Source of the DNA: Pseudomonas marginalis
Lineage (GTDB): Bacteria; Pseudomonadota; Gammaproteobacteria; Pseudomonadales; Pseudomonadaceae
NCBI RefSeq assembly: GCF_008692035.1
Contig: NZ_VTFG01000002.1
Coordinates: 1,488,001 to 1,552,000 of the forward strand
Direction of reading: 5' to 3'
DNA length: 64,000 nucleotides
In this document: one piece after another, positions 18,075-26,714 of the stretch
Layout: the number at the start of each line of letters is the position of its first letter
How positions within the stretch are numbered: the first letter of the stretch is position 1
Position numbers and translations under genes: made by a program
Notes under the pieces: generated by a model
The model's input: only the letters and a program-made list of their open reading frames with translations
Told to the model about the DNA's origin: nothing
Databases searched by the model: none

Positions 18075-18671
18075 ATGTTATGTCGATACACCATTGAGTT
18101 GCTCAAGGACGCTACGCACGTACAGAGCAGCCTGATCCTGCGGGAAGAGCTTGCCAACTGGAAGCAGGCCGACCAACTCTTGAACCGGGCCCATGCACAG
18201 GCCGATGAGCTGATAAGCCTGGCAGAGGAAAAATGCGAAGCCTTGCTGGAAAAAGTATCCCTGGAGGTCTGGCAGCGCGCGGATGCCCAATTCAAGCGAT
18301 GGGAGCACGACCGTCAAGCGATGTACGACAGCCTGGAGCACTACGCAACATCGATCACCAACCAGGCAATTCGCTGCCTGCTTGACGAGACGGTAGCCCA
18401 ACAAAGGCTTGGAGCCCTTCTCAAGCATTTGATGGCGAACCAGATTCAAGAGGTCAACGCCACACTACTCTGTCACCCCCATGACCTGGAGGAGGTGAAA
18501 CAGTTTTTTGTTCGTCACACCTCCACACGCTGGAAACTTCAGGCTGATGACACAACCCCCCTGCAGACACTGGTACTGAAAACAGACGAGGGCGATTTTC
18601 GCATCAGTTGGAATTCGATGATCGAAGCTTTTTTCAACGGCAGTTACGCAAACGAGTCCTCTCCACAATAA
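18075..18671 (+). CDS. hrpE: T3SS stator protein HrpE (SctL/HrcL family)
   Basis: A 198-residue FliH/YscL-type protein that regulates the HrcN ATPase and links it to the cytoplasmic ring. Charged, helix-rich N-terminal half (residues about 20-90, with ELANWKQADQLLNRAHAQAD) followed by a V-type ATPase subunit E-like C-terminal domain. Alternative names are HrcL and SctL. The next gene, hrpF, follows after only 10 bp. Confidence 0.87.
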   Translation: MLCRYTIELLKDATHVQSSLILREELANWKQADQLLNRAHAQADELISLAEEKCEALLEKVSLEVWQRADAQFKRWEHDRQAMYDSLEHYATSITNQAIRCLLDETVAQQRLGALLKHLMANQIQEVNATLLCHPHDLEEVKQFFVRHTSTRWKLQADDTTPLQTLVLKTDEGDFRISWNSMIEAFFNGSYANESSPQ

Positions 18672-18681
18672 GGAAAACCAT

Positions 18682-18900
18682 ATGGACTTTTTCGATAAGT
18701 TGTCACGCCAACTTTTGAAGAATAACGCTGTCAGCGATAAACGTCTTAGGGCTTTAGTGGAGATGGAAGAAGAGGATGAAGAGTCTGCCGAACTATTCTA
18801 CAACCTCGCGCTAAGACGCTCTGCGAGCGATATGGCTTATCACGAGCACAAGCGGGCGACCCATCTTATGTACAAATCGACGTTTGAGAGTTTCACCTGA
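18682..18900 (+). CDS. hrpF: HrpF family T3SS protein
   Basis: A 72-residue acidic-then-basic helical protein (MDFFDKLSRQLLKNNAVSDK start) in the hrpF place of an Hrp1 cluster. In P. syringae HrpF interacts with T3SS components and is needed for secretion, but its exact job is unclear. The ribosome site AAGGAAAA precedes the ATG. In P. syringae hrpF begins a separate operon with its own hrp box; no such box is visible here, so it appears to be co-transcribed with hrpE. Confidence 0.78.
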   Translation: MDFFDKLSRQLLKNNAVSDKRLRALVEMEEEDEESAELFYNLALRRSASDMAYHEHKRATHLMYKSTFESFT

Positions 18901-18901
18901 T

Positions 18902-19294
18902 ATGCACGAGTTGATCAATGAATGGTTAAACAGCCATAACGAACAGATCAGTTTGTTCGAAGGCGACGATGAAATCATTCTTAAACGTCAAGGGGAAGTG
19001 CTATTACTGGGTGCTCAACTAACTTCAGTTCGTCCCGATAATGCAATCCTGCAGAATTGGATGCGACTGGGCGCCGCCAGCCTGAATCATTTCCAAGGCG
19101 CACTGGCCCTCAAAACTGAAAGCGGCGCGCTATGGCTGGTTCAAAGTCTGCGCAGCGGGCAGGAAAAGAGGGCTGTGCTCGGCTGTCTCGAAGCCCTGCT
19201 TAACCAACGTGACACATGGCGCTCAACGGTGACACGTCTCGCTCAGCCGGCCCGAAACCTCAAACCCACTTCGCTACGCTCACTATCCTACTGA
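18902..19294 (+). CDS. hrpG: HrpG T3SS regulatory/chaperone-like protein
   Basis: A 130-residue cytoplasmic protein positioned between hrpF and hrcC. In P. syringae HrpG resembles class-I chaperones and binds HrpV, freeing HrpS from inhibition. The ATG at 18902 lies one base after the hrpF stop; an earlier in-frame ATG overlaps hrpF. With hrpV also encoded here, the HrpG-HrpV-HrpS control loop is probably intact. Confidence 0.78.
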   Translation: MHELINEWLNSHNEQISLFEGDDEIILKRQGEVLLLGAQLTSVRPDNAILQNWMRLGAASLNHFQGALALKTESGALWLVQSLRSGQEKRAVLGCLEALLNQRDTWRSTVTRLAQPARNLKPTSLRSLSY

Positions 19295-19308
19295 ACAGAG
19301 AACTGTGA

Positions 19309-21444
19309 ATGTCTAACAAGCCTCACAAGCGCAGTCGCTTGCGTCCAGACTCGCCTGCCGATTCCCTTAAAAGATTCCATTGGCGCAACATGATCCTGCT
19401 TCCCTGGCTGCTGATCCCAGCAGGGAACACACTGGCGGCCATACCCCCCGAGTGGAAAAACACCGCATACGCTTATGAAGCTGAACATAAGCCACTCCGG
19501 GAAGTGCTGGAGGATTTCGCCCAGACCTTTGGGACACAACTACATGTCGAGGGCCTGCTGGAAGGCAACGTAAATGGCAAGATTCGCGCCAATACCCCGC
19601 AGTCGATGCTCGACCGTCTGGGGGTAGAACACCGTTTCCAGTGGTACCTGTACAACAACACCCTCTATATCAGCACGCTGGACCAGCAAGACTCGGCGCG
19701 CCTGGAGGTTTCTTCCGAGACCATTGCCGACCTTAAGCAAGCGCTCACCGATATTGGCCTGCTCGATAGCCGTTTCGGTTGGGGCGAGTTGCCCGAAGAC
19801 GGCGTGGTACTGGTTTCGGGCCCTCGACGCTATATCGAGCAGATCAAACAGTTCAGTACCCAGCGCCGCTCTCCGGATGAAAAGCAGAGTGTGCTGAGTT
19901 TCCCGCTTAAATTCGCCAATGCGACGGATCGTCAAGTGGATTACCGCGGCGAGAAGCTCACTATTCCGGGAGTGGCCAGCATTCTGCGTGGATTGCTGGA
20001 GCCGCGCTCCAATTCGACCCTCAACAGGCTGAACCAACCCTCCCCGTCACAGCCAGCGCCGCTCGTACCGAACATTCCCCGATTGAACAACCCTTTACTG
20101 GGGCAGATGCTGGGTACAAACGTTAACACCGGGCAGGTGGATCCGCTCCCGACACTCACCTCGCGAGCCCCGGTCTCACCCAGCAGGATTCGCGTCGAAG
20201 CCGATGTACGCAATAACGCTGTGCTGATCTATGACCTGCCTGAGCGGCAGGGCATGTACCGAGAGTTGATCACTCAACTCGATGTCGCGCGCAAACTGGT
20301 GGAAATCGACGCGATCATTCTCGATATCGAGCGCACCCAATTGCGAGAGTTCGGGGTGAACTGGGGGTTTCAGAACAGCCGATTCCGTGGCGGCGTCAAT
20401 ATGGCACCGGGCACCTCTTCACAGGTGTCGATTGAGAACCGCGAGCGCTTCTACGCAGATATACGCGCGCTGGAAGCCAAGGGGCTGGCAAGCATGGTCT
20501 CCAACCCCTCGGTGCTCACCCTGGAAAACCAACCGGCGGTCATCGACTTCAACCGCACCCAGTACCTGACCCCCGGCCGGGAGAATGCAACCATTTTACC
20601 GGTCACCGTGGGCACCAGCTTCCAGGTGGTCCCCCGTGTCATCACCAGCCGTGGCAGCCACCAGATCCATTTGGCGGTGGATATCGAAGATGGCAACTTC
20701 AACGAAACCAACCCCACTCCCGGCAACCTCGATGTACGCCGAGGCAAGGTCAGCACCCAGGCCGTCATGGCGGAAAAGCGCTCACTGGTGGTCGGTGGTT
20801 TCCACGTCACCGAAAGCAGCGACAAGCGCAACAAAGTCCCCCTATTGGGTGATATCCCGCTACTGGGCAAGGCGCTGTTTTCCTCGACAGAACGGCAGAA
20901 TAATCGACGTGAACGCCTGTTCATCCTCACCCCGCGCGTCATCGGTGACCAGGCCGATCCGTCGCGCTACCTGCCCCAGGCCGACCAGGTCGAATTGCAG
21001 GCAGCCCTCGCACCGTTGGCGCGGCGCTACAGCCCTCACCAGCCGGTAATCAAGCGCAGCGACATCATCAGTACCCTGGCGCACATGGTCAGCGGGAAAG
21101 TGCCCAAGGCCTTCAAGGCGGCACCAATGCCCCTGGGGCTAAACAGTTTGTGCAGCACCCGCGACTTGCTCGCGCTGAACACCGAACGCAGCCAATGGTA
21201 TGCGGGACCGGACTACAACGTGGCGGTAGTGGTCCTGCGTAACCAGGTCAAACGCCACGTGCGTATCGACGAAAAGGAATGCAGCAACTCGCAGACCCTG
21301 GCCGTCAGCGTATGGCCGCGCGCCTGGCTCAAGCCGGGTGAGGAAGCCGAGGTGTTTATCGCCATGCGCCCGGTGGTGAAGGATGAACACCTCAGCGTGC
21401 CTCGCCCCTCCTTGATTACTCCTGCTCAGAAGGCCACGCCATGA
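19309..21444 (+). CDS. hrcC: T3SS outer membrane secretin HrcC (SctC)
   Basis: Forms the outer membrane pore. The 711-residue protein has a signal peptide region (hydrophobic ILLPWLLIPAGNTLAA near residues 28-43), N0/N1-type domains and a C-terminal secretin domain with VPLLGDIPLLGKALFSS and ERLFILTPRVI. The last ~130 residues form an extra C-terminal region seen in Hrp secretins. Start ATG at 19309, 14 bp after hrpG; its end overlaps hrpT (ATGA). Confidence 0.96.
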   Translation: MSNKPHKRSRLRPDSPADSLKRFHWRNMILLPWLLIPAGNTLAAIPPEWKNTAYAYEAEHKPLREVLEDFAQTFGTQLHVEGLLEGNVNGKIRANTPQSMLDRLGVEHRFQWYLYNNTLYISTLDQQDSARLEVSSETIADLKQALTDIGLLDSRFGWGELPEDGVVLVSGPRRYIEQIKQFSTQRRSPDEKQSVLSFPLKFANATDRQVDYRGEKLTIPGVASILRGLLEPRSNSTLNRLNQPSPSQPAPLVPNIPRLNNPLLGQMLGTNVNTGQVDPLPTLTSRAPVSPSRIRVEADVRNNAVLIYDLPERQGMYRELITQLDVARKLVEIDAIILDIERTQLREFGVNWGFQNSRFRGGVNMAPGTSSQVSIENRERFYADIRALEAKGLASMVSNPSVLTLENQPAVIDFNRTQYLTPGRENATILPVTVGTSFQVVPRVITSRGSHQIHLAVDIEDGNFNETNPTPGNLDVRRGKVSTQAVMAEKRSLVVGGFHVTESSDKRNKVPLLGDIPLLGKALFSSTERQNNRRERLFILTPRVIGDQADPSRYLPQADQVELQAALAPLARRYSPHQPVIKRSDIISTLAHMVSGKVPKAFKAAPMPLGLNSLCSTRDLLALNTERSQWYAGPDYNVAVVVLRNQVKRHVRIDEKECSNSQTLAVSVWPRAWLKPGEEAEVFIAMRPVVKDEHLSVPRPSLITPAQKATP

Positions 21445-21644
21445 AACACCGCTTATTGTGCGTCACCCTGATCGCAACGGCACTGCTTGTCACCGCCTGC
21501 ACGCCCACCTGCAAGGGGGACTCCTGCTCACGCCCGCAATCGAGCAAGGACAAGATGGTGATCTGGTGGCCACCGCAGATGCGTGCCGAGCCTGGTCCCG
21601 CCGGGGAACGTGCGGATTACCAGACTATCTCGCTGGAACGATGA
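21441..21644 (+). CDS. hrpT: HrpT small T3SS lipoprotein (pilotin-like)
   Basis: A 67-residue lipoprotein with lipobox LLVTACTPT (Cys20). Mature part short and cysteine-containing (CKGDSC). HrpT helps place the HrcC secretin in the outer membrane. It overlaps hrcC by 4 bp at its start and hrpV by 4 bp at its end, so it is tightly coupled to both. Confidence 0.85.
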   Translation: MKHRLLCVTLIATALLVTACTPTCKGDSCSRPQSSKDKMVIWWPPQMRAEPGPAGERADYQTISLER

Positions 21645-22006
21645 GCCGCCAGGAAATGCCCGACAATCAACGCCAGGTATTTCTGGACAATCTGGTGAGT
21701 GGCGCTGCCGCTCACCTGATACTCGCTCCCGGTATCAAAGCATGTGCACTGCACGCCGGCAAACGCCCGGGCATGGCCTTGCATGTCGCTCGTTCGGCAT
21801 TACAGGCAGGGCAGTTGCAGCAGGTATTGGAGCGGCGCTTTGAGCTTGCCGTGGTGTTCGATGGTTGTTTTATCTACCTGGACGCGCAGGATGCCTTGGT
21901 AATCTGGCATGCGCTGCCGGCTGCAAACGATGCGCTCGACGGACTCCTCAGCCGGATGCTTTCCCTGGCCAACCTCCAAGCCCTGGACACACGCTCCACC
22001 TGCTGA
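21641..22006 (+). CDS. hrpV: HrpV negative regulator of T3SS transcription
   Basis: A 121-residue cytoplasmic protein at the end of the hrpF-G-C-T-V gene set. HrpV of P. syringae binds HrpS and blocks hrpL transcription; HrpG relieves this. The ATG at 21641 overlaps the hrpT stop; longer frames upstream are shadows of hrpT. Its stop codon abuts the stop codon of the convergent hrcU with no base between them. Confidence 0.82.
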   Translation: MSRQEMPDNQRQVFLDNLVSGAAAHLILAPGIKACALHAGKRPGMALHVARSALQAGQLQQVLERRFELAVVFDGCFIYLDAQDALVIWHALPAANDALDGLLSRMLSLANLQALDTRSTC

Positions 22007-23104
22007 TCAGCGACGTTCCAACTCAGGCAATTCCAGCGTTTCGCGCTTGGCTTCATCATCAAGCTCACGCAAGGTGCGATAGATCAGTGCCACAGCCTGC
22101 AAGGATTCGCGGGGAATGCTTGCTCCCAACGCTTTGGTATAGAGCAAGCGCGCCAGCCATACGCATTGGATGACCGGCACCTCGGCAGCCTTCGCCTGCG
22201 CAATCAACTGGCGGGCGACGGCATCCGTACCTTTGCTGACCAGCAGCGGAAGCGGTGTCTTGCCCGGGCGGTAATACAGGGCGACAGCAAAGTGGGTCGG
22301 GTTGACCACCAGCATGTCGGCTTCCTCCAGCTTGGGCAGCTTGACCTTCGGTTCCTCCTGGGCCAATTGCTGCGCCAGCGCGCGGCGCTGGCCCTTCACA
22401 TGCGGGTCGCCTTCCATATCCTTGTACTCTTTGACGACCTCGACCTGGGTCATGCGCATGCGCTTGGCGAAGAAGTACTTCTGCAAGGTGAAATCGATAA
22501 CTGCCAGTACCAGTAACAATGCAAGACAGGCATGCAGCAGATAGCGGAACAGGGCGATCAACGCCAGCAGGTAACTTTGCAGATCGCTGTTGGCCAGGTT
22601 GATCAACGTCCCAAGAGAGGGCCAGACCACCAAAAATACGATCAGCCCCAAAAGAAACGCCTTGGCGATGCTCATCAACAGATTCATCAGCGACTGGGCA
22701 GAAAAGAATTGTTTAACTTGGCTGATCGGGTTGAGACGATTGAAATCGAGCTTCAGTGCCTCGGGTGCAAACAGCAATCCGAACTGCATCCAACTGGCGA
22801 TCAGCTTCGTGGCAATCGCCACACCGGCCATCAGCAGGCCGAATGAGAAGAACACCACCAGGCCTTCAATCAGCACTTCTTCCAACGCCCGTACAAAGGG
22901 CTGGTCCAGGCGTGAGATCGGCAACACCATCAATTGCTGGAAACGTTGCAAGCTGGTATCGGCGGTGAACAAGGCGATCTCGCTGATGGCCGCCAGCACC
23001 ATCAACTTGGCCACATCCTGACTTTGAGCGACCTGGCCTTTCCGGCGCTGGTCACGCAGCTTCTTGGCTGACGCCGGGTGCTTTTTTTCCCCCGAGTCAC
23101 TCAT
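22007..23104 (-). CDS. hrcU: T3SS export apparatus switch protein HrcU (SctU)
   Basis: An FlhB-family inner membrane protein that switches substrate class. The 365 residues include a basic N-terminus (GEKKHPASAKKLRDQRRKGQ), four membrane helices, and the autocleavage motif NPTH in MLVVNPTHFAVAL within the cytoplasmic C-terminal domain. It is the last gene of the hrpJ operon and overlaps hrcT by 4 bp. Confidence 0.97.
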   Translation of the reverse strand: MSDSGEKKHPASAKKLRDQRRKGQVAQSQDVAKLMVLAAISEIALFTADTSLQRFQQLMVLPISRLDQPFVRALEEVLIEGLVVFFSFGLLMAGVAIATKLIASWMQFGLLFAPEALKLDFNRLNPISQVKQFFSAQSLMNLLMSIAKAFLLGLIVFLVVWPSLGTLINLANSDLQSYLLALIALFRYLLHACLALLLVLAVIDFTLQKYFFAKRMRMTQVEVVKEYKDMEGDPHVKGQRRALAQQLAQEEPKVKLPKLEEADMLVVNPTHFAVALYYRPGKTPLPLLVSKGTDAVARQLIAQAKAAEVPVIQCVWLARLLYTKALGASIPRESLQAVALIYRTLRELDDEAKRETLELPELERR

Positions 23105-23922
23105 GGCATCGGGGCCTTGAATAAAAGGCCCAGCGAGTGCTTCAGGTCACTCAGTTGGCTCATACTCCCCACGATCAAGTCCTGCAGCAGCGCAAAATAC
23201 AACAGCAGAATACCGATCCCCGCCAGGCACTTGACCGGTGGCGCCAGCGTACTCACCTGTAGCTGCTGACTGTAGACCCCCAGCAGTGCGATGCCGAACT
23301 CCAGCAACAGCAGCACCGCGATAAAGGGAGCAGCGTAGAGCATCATATGGGTGAAGGTGTCGCCCAGCAGGCCGACAAATACGCTCATGCCATCAGGCGC
23401 CGGGAGTGGGAACCATACGGTGGGTGGCCAAATCAGGTAACTGTCCCAGATCACCTGAGTCAACGCGCCTAACCCCAGGGTGGCCATCAATAGAAAAATC
23501 GCCAATTGCTTGAACAAATGCCCTATCGGCGTCGCATCCGGCCCCAGTGAAGGATTGAGCTGACCACCGGCCAAGGCTCCGCGCTGGTTATCGAGCAAAG
23601 CCCCCACCGACTCGAACAGCCAGAACGGCATCGCAAGCAACATCCCCAGCAACACCCCCAGCGCCAACTCCTTGAGCGCCAATGCAGCGAGCACAAACGC
23701 TGAGTAATCATGCTCCGTCAACACAGCATGAATACCCGGCGCGGGCATCAGCGCCATGACCATCACAAGGATGTGCCGGAGCATGCCGCGTATATGCTGG
23801 AAACAGAACGCCGCCACCAGTATTCCGCACGGGTAGATTCGCGCCATGCCGATCATCAGACTGGGAAGGAAATCAAGATAAGCCAACACGGGCGAGGCCT
23901 CAGTTCCGGGCCGAGCGGCCAA
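23101..23922 (-). CDS. hrcT: T3SS export apparatus protein HrcT (SctT)
   Basis: A FliR/SpaR-type inner membrane protein, 273 residues with six or more hydrophobic segments; part of the HrcR-S-T export gate. DNQRGALAGGQLNPSLGPDATPIG resembles the conserved FliR loop. The annotated start overlaps the end of hrcS by 23 bp; slightly later starts cannot be excluded. All genes of this operon overlap or nearly touch, in keeping with coupled translation. Confidence 0.94.
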   Translation of the reverse strand: MAARPGTEASPVLAYLDFLPSLMIGMARIYPCGILVAAFCFQHIRGMLRHILVMVMALMPAPGIHAVLTEHDYSAFVLAALALKELALGVLLGMLLAMPFWLFESVGALLDNQRGALAGGQLNPSLGPDATPIGHLFKQLAIFLLMATLGLGALTQVIWDSYLIWPPTVWFPLPAPDGMSVFVGLLGDTFTHMMLYAAPFIAVLLLLEFGIALLGVYSQQLQVSTLAPPVKCLAGIGILLLYFALLQDLIVGSMSQLSDLKHSLGLLFKAPMP

Positions 23923-24163
23923 TCATTTCGAAGGTCAAGTTGATCAGTTGGATCAACTCCACGCCAATCCAGCGCCCCGTCAGGATCAACGTAACCCCTA
24001 CAGCCACCAGCTTGATGCCAAAAGGCAGCGTCTGGTCCTGTATCTGCATCAATGCTTGCACCAGAGACACCAGCACCCCCACCACCACCGCCACAATCAA
24101 TGGGGGGGCAGACAGCACCACCACCAGCAACATGCCCTGCTTGAACAGCACAATCGGGTCCAT
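23900..24163 (-). CDS. hrcS: T3SS export apparatus protein HrcS (SctS)
   Basis: An FliQ-type protein of 87 residues with two membrane hairpin helices (VVVLSAPPLIVAVVVGVLVS and LVAVGVTLILTGRWIG) and the conserved QALMQIQDQTLPFGIKL loop. It lies 7 bp after hrcR. Confidence 0.96.
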   Translation of the reverse strand: MDPIVLFKQGMLLVVVLSAPPLIVAVVVGVLVSLVQALMQIQDQTLPFGIKLVAVGVTLILTGRWIGVELIQLINLTFEMIGRSARN

Positions 24164-24170
24164 ACGCCAC

Positions 24171-24824
24171 TCAGAGATAGGAGAGGAACAAGCTGTCGAG
24201 CAACCGTGACCAACCCGACACCAACACGAACAACAGCAATTTGAGCGGCAGGGAAATGGTCATCGGCGAGACCATTTGCATGCCCAGCGCCAGCAGCAGG
24301 TTGGAAACAATCAGGTCGATCACGATGAAGGGGATATAGATCAAGAAGCCTATCTCGAACCCTGCCTGCAGCTGCGACAACACGAAAGCCGGAATCACCA
24401 GGATCAGATCTTCGCGTTGCACCTCCTGCGCCATTTGTGCAGGCCAGAGGCGCGTGGTGTTTTCCAGCAGGTGCGTCAATATATCCGGGTCCACATTGCG
24501 CAGCATGAATGCGCGTAACGGTGTGATGGCCTCATTGCCCGTCTGCAGAAACGTTTGCACGTTACTCATGTCCAGGGGCGATGCCTTGACGCTCTCGGCG
24601 ATCTCATAACCCACTGGTGCCATGATGAACAGCGTGGCCGCCAACGCGATGCCATTGATGGCCATGCTGGGCGGTACCTGCTGCACACCGATGGCATTGC
24701 GGGTGATCATCAGCACGATGACGATCTTCAAGAACGATGTGCAGACGATCAACAGCATGGGCATCAGCGTTAATGCCCCCAGGAATACCGCCAGAATGAG
24801 GGGGTCTATCCCCTGCAAACTCAT
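24171..24824 (-). CDS. hrcR: T3SS export apparatus protein HrcR (SctR)
   Basis: An FliP-type inner membrane protein of 217 residues. Conserved segments include LTLMPMLLIVCTSFLKIVIV near the N-terminus, QQVPPSMAINGIALAATLFI, and the C-terminal block with LILVIPAFVLSQLQAGFEIG. It is full length, with no sign of truncation. It overlaps hrcQ by 4 bp. Confidence 0.97.
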   Translation of the reverse strand: MSLQGIDPLILAVFLGALTLMPMLLIVCTSFLKIVIVLMITRNAIGVQQVPPSMAINGIALAATLFIMAPVGYEIAESVKASPLDMSNVQTFLQTGNEAITPLRAFMLRNVDPDILTHLLENTTRLWPAQMAQEVQREDLILVIPAFVLSQLQAGFEIGFLIYIPFIVIDLIVSNLLLALGMQMVSPMTISLPLKLLLFVLVSGWSRLLDSLFLSYL

Positions 24825-25834
24825 CGGCCGAACATCACGCGAGACAACTGCAACCCCAGGCGCCCATCGACTTCCACCAACTGCCCCTGGCCAATCGGCC
24901 GATCGCCGTAATACAGGCCGGCCATGCCGGGAGCGTAACCGCTAATGCCCAATACCGAACCGGGCGCGAGGTTACGCAGTTCGCCCAAGGTAAGGTTCAG
25001 CGTTCCACAGCGCACATTCAGCGCCATGCTCAACTCATCGAATGGTTCGTGGCCAAATACATCCACGACCGGTTCATCATCCTCATGCGCCGAGTAATGG
25101 GGCGCTGCAAAATGTTCGTCCACAGACGAGTCCTCGATAGAAGTAAGCGTCAGGCACAACGGCCCGGTGTCATCGTCAATGCGGCCATGCAAACGTTGCC
25201 TGCCAACCTGCACGTAGCCGCTGCCTTGGGCGGAAAAAAAATACGGGCCGAGCACCAGCACATCACCGGTACGCAGGCTGCGCACCTGCGCAATCGGTAA
25301 CTGCACGCGGCCCAGGGTCACGGCGATTGCCAGTTGAAACGGCGCCGGCAAAGCTGCCGCAGTGGCGCGCCAAGGCCCTGCCTCACACAAGGCCAGGAAA
25401 CTCTGGGGGGTCAACCATAGGTAGCCTTCAACCCGGGACGCCCCCTGGGTCACACTGAGCCGGCAGCCAAACCCCTTGGGTCGATCCGTTTCCAGCAAGC
25501 GCACATAACCCAGCAGCGCCCGCACCTGGGGACTCATGTGGTACTGGTACAAGGCCCAGAACCAGGAGTCCGGATCGTTGCCAACCTGGGACAGGGTCAC
25601 CGGGCACTCACCCAGCAGACTGAGCAACGGCCCTGCTTCTACAAGCGCCAGCACGCCACACACCGTCTCAAAGCACAAAGCCTTGCCGCCAGCTGGGGCA
25701 CGCCCGGGCTCAATCAGCAACTCGCCGGCCTGCCCGGCCACCTTGAACGGCAGGCGCAGGCCGCGCCCCAATCGACGGCGCGCGGCAACCGTATCGCTAT
25801 TAATCAAGGGAAAGGTCAGCGCCGGCATCAGCAT
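24821..25834 (-). CDS. hrcQ: T3SS cytoplasmic ring protein HrcQ (SctQ), unsplit
   Basis: A FliN/FliM-like C-ring component of the sorting platform, about 337 residues. The C-terminal SpoA domain (about residues 255-337: DELSMALNVRCGTLNLTLG then PGSVLGISGYAPG) matches HrcQb, and the N-terminal part matches HrcQa. In P. syringae these are two genes; here one uninterrupted frame holds both. Two candidate ATGs, at 25834 and 25828, sit at the hrpP stop, the second in a TGATG overlap. An internal start for a separate SpoA product, known in other SctQ proteins, is possible but not shown. Confidence 0.92.
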   Translation of the reverse strand: MLMPALTFPLINSDTVAARRRLGRGLRLPFKVAGQAGELLIEPGRAPAGGKALCFETVCGVLALVEAGPLLSLLGECPVTLSQVGNDPDSWFWALYQYHMSPQVRALLGYVRLLETDRPKGFGCRLSVTQGASRVEGYLWLTPQSFLALCEAGPWRATAAALPAPFQLAIAVTLGRVQLPIAQVRSLRTGDVLVLGPYFFSAQGSGYVQVGRQRLHGRIDDDTGPLCLTLTSIEDSSVDEHFAAPHYSAHEDDEPVVDVFGHEPFDELSMALNVRCGTLNLTLGELRNLAPGSVLGISGYAPGMAGLYYGDRPIGQGQLVEVDGRLGLQLSRVMFGR

Positions 25835-26289
25835 GCGCAACCGACGCTGGGCATCAGCAAGTTCACCGGCAGCCCCAGCGCTCCCGCGAATCGACCCTCG
25901 CACTGTTGGCGTACACCGCAAAGCCAGCGCGCCGTAGCGTCCTGCTCCGCCTCCAGCTCGATCGTCCAGGCGCCCTGCTCGCGGCGCACGCTGGCGTTGA
26001 TCCGCCCCAGGCGAGGCAAGTACAGCACCGCCTGCAACGGCCACTGCGACGCAGCCTGCACACGAGGCGCCAGTTGCTCGGCAAGCGCCTCGATCAGGGC
26101 TATACCGGTGGACGCCTGTTTGCCCGATAAGGCAGTCCCCACACCAGCGCCGCCATCGTCTCCAGTAAAAAATTGAGTGAATAATCGCCCGAGTTCCATG
26201 GACACGGCTGTCGTGGCCCCCGGCTCACGCTCCTCCCGCGGCTCGCGCTGGCGCGGACGCTCAGTGGGTTTATTTGAAACCTGGGTCAT
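25828..26289 (-). CDS. hrpP: T3SS needle/pilus length and substrate-switch protein HrpP (SctP)
   Basis: A 153-residue protein with a charged, low-complexity N-terminus (NKPTERPRQREPREEREPG) and a T3S4-like C-terminal domain, as in HrpP. HrpP is secreted and needed for the switch from pilus to effector export through HrcU. The ATG at 26289 overlaps the hrpO stop (ATGA); an upstream in-frame ATG would run into hrpO. Confidence 0.82.
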   Translation of the reverse strand: MTQVSNKPTERPRQREPREEREPGATTAVSMELGRLFTQFFTGDDGGAGVGTALSGKQASTGIALIEALAEQLAPRVQAASQWPLQAVLYLPRLGRINASVRREQGAWTIELEAEQDATARWLCGVRQQCEGRFAGALGLPVNLLMPSVGCAC

Positions 26290-26714
26290 GTCGGCTCCTG
26301 AGCCAGTAAGAGGGATAACTCCTGAAGTTTTTCCACCTGCCGCAGGCACTCCGTGACGTGTTTCTGGGCGCTGCCAACCCGACTTTCGCTTTCCCCCTGC
26401 TGGCCCCGCAACGCCTCCAACTGGCCTATCTCCCGCTGAGTACTGGCAGATAGGGAGCGCTCCTGCGCGCCCCAGGATTTCAAGGCCTTGAGGCTCAGCA
26501 CCTGACCCTGATGCTGACTGAGCAATTCAGCACTTTGCCGGGCCTCCTCCTGCCGAGTCTGCTCAAGCGCATCCTTAGCCTGCTGGATATGTGCAAGCAG
26601 GGCCTGCTGGGCGCGCCTGGCCTCACGCAGGGCGCGCTCGGCGCGGTCAGCCCTGTGCCTGCGCAGGCGCCGCAACGTCTCGACTTCACCGAGAAGCACA
26701 TCAGAATGGGACAT
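26286..26714 (-). CDS. hrpO: T3SS stalk protein HrpO (SctO, FliJ/YscO-like)
   Basis: A 142-residue protein predicted almost wholly as coiled coil: long runs of Arg, Glu, Gln, Ala and Leu (ALREARRAQQALLAHIQQAK). SctO proteins sit inside the ATPase hexamer and couple it to the export gate. It overlaps the hrcN 3' end by 14 bp and follows it directly, as in all related clusters. Confidence 0.87.
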   Translation of the reverse strand: MSHSDVLLGEVETLRRLRRHRADRAERALREARRAQQALLAHIQQAKDALEQTRQEEARQSAELLSQHQGQVLSLKALKSWGAQERSLSASTQREIGQLEALRGQQGESESRVGSAQKHVTECLRQVEKLQELSLLLAQEPT

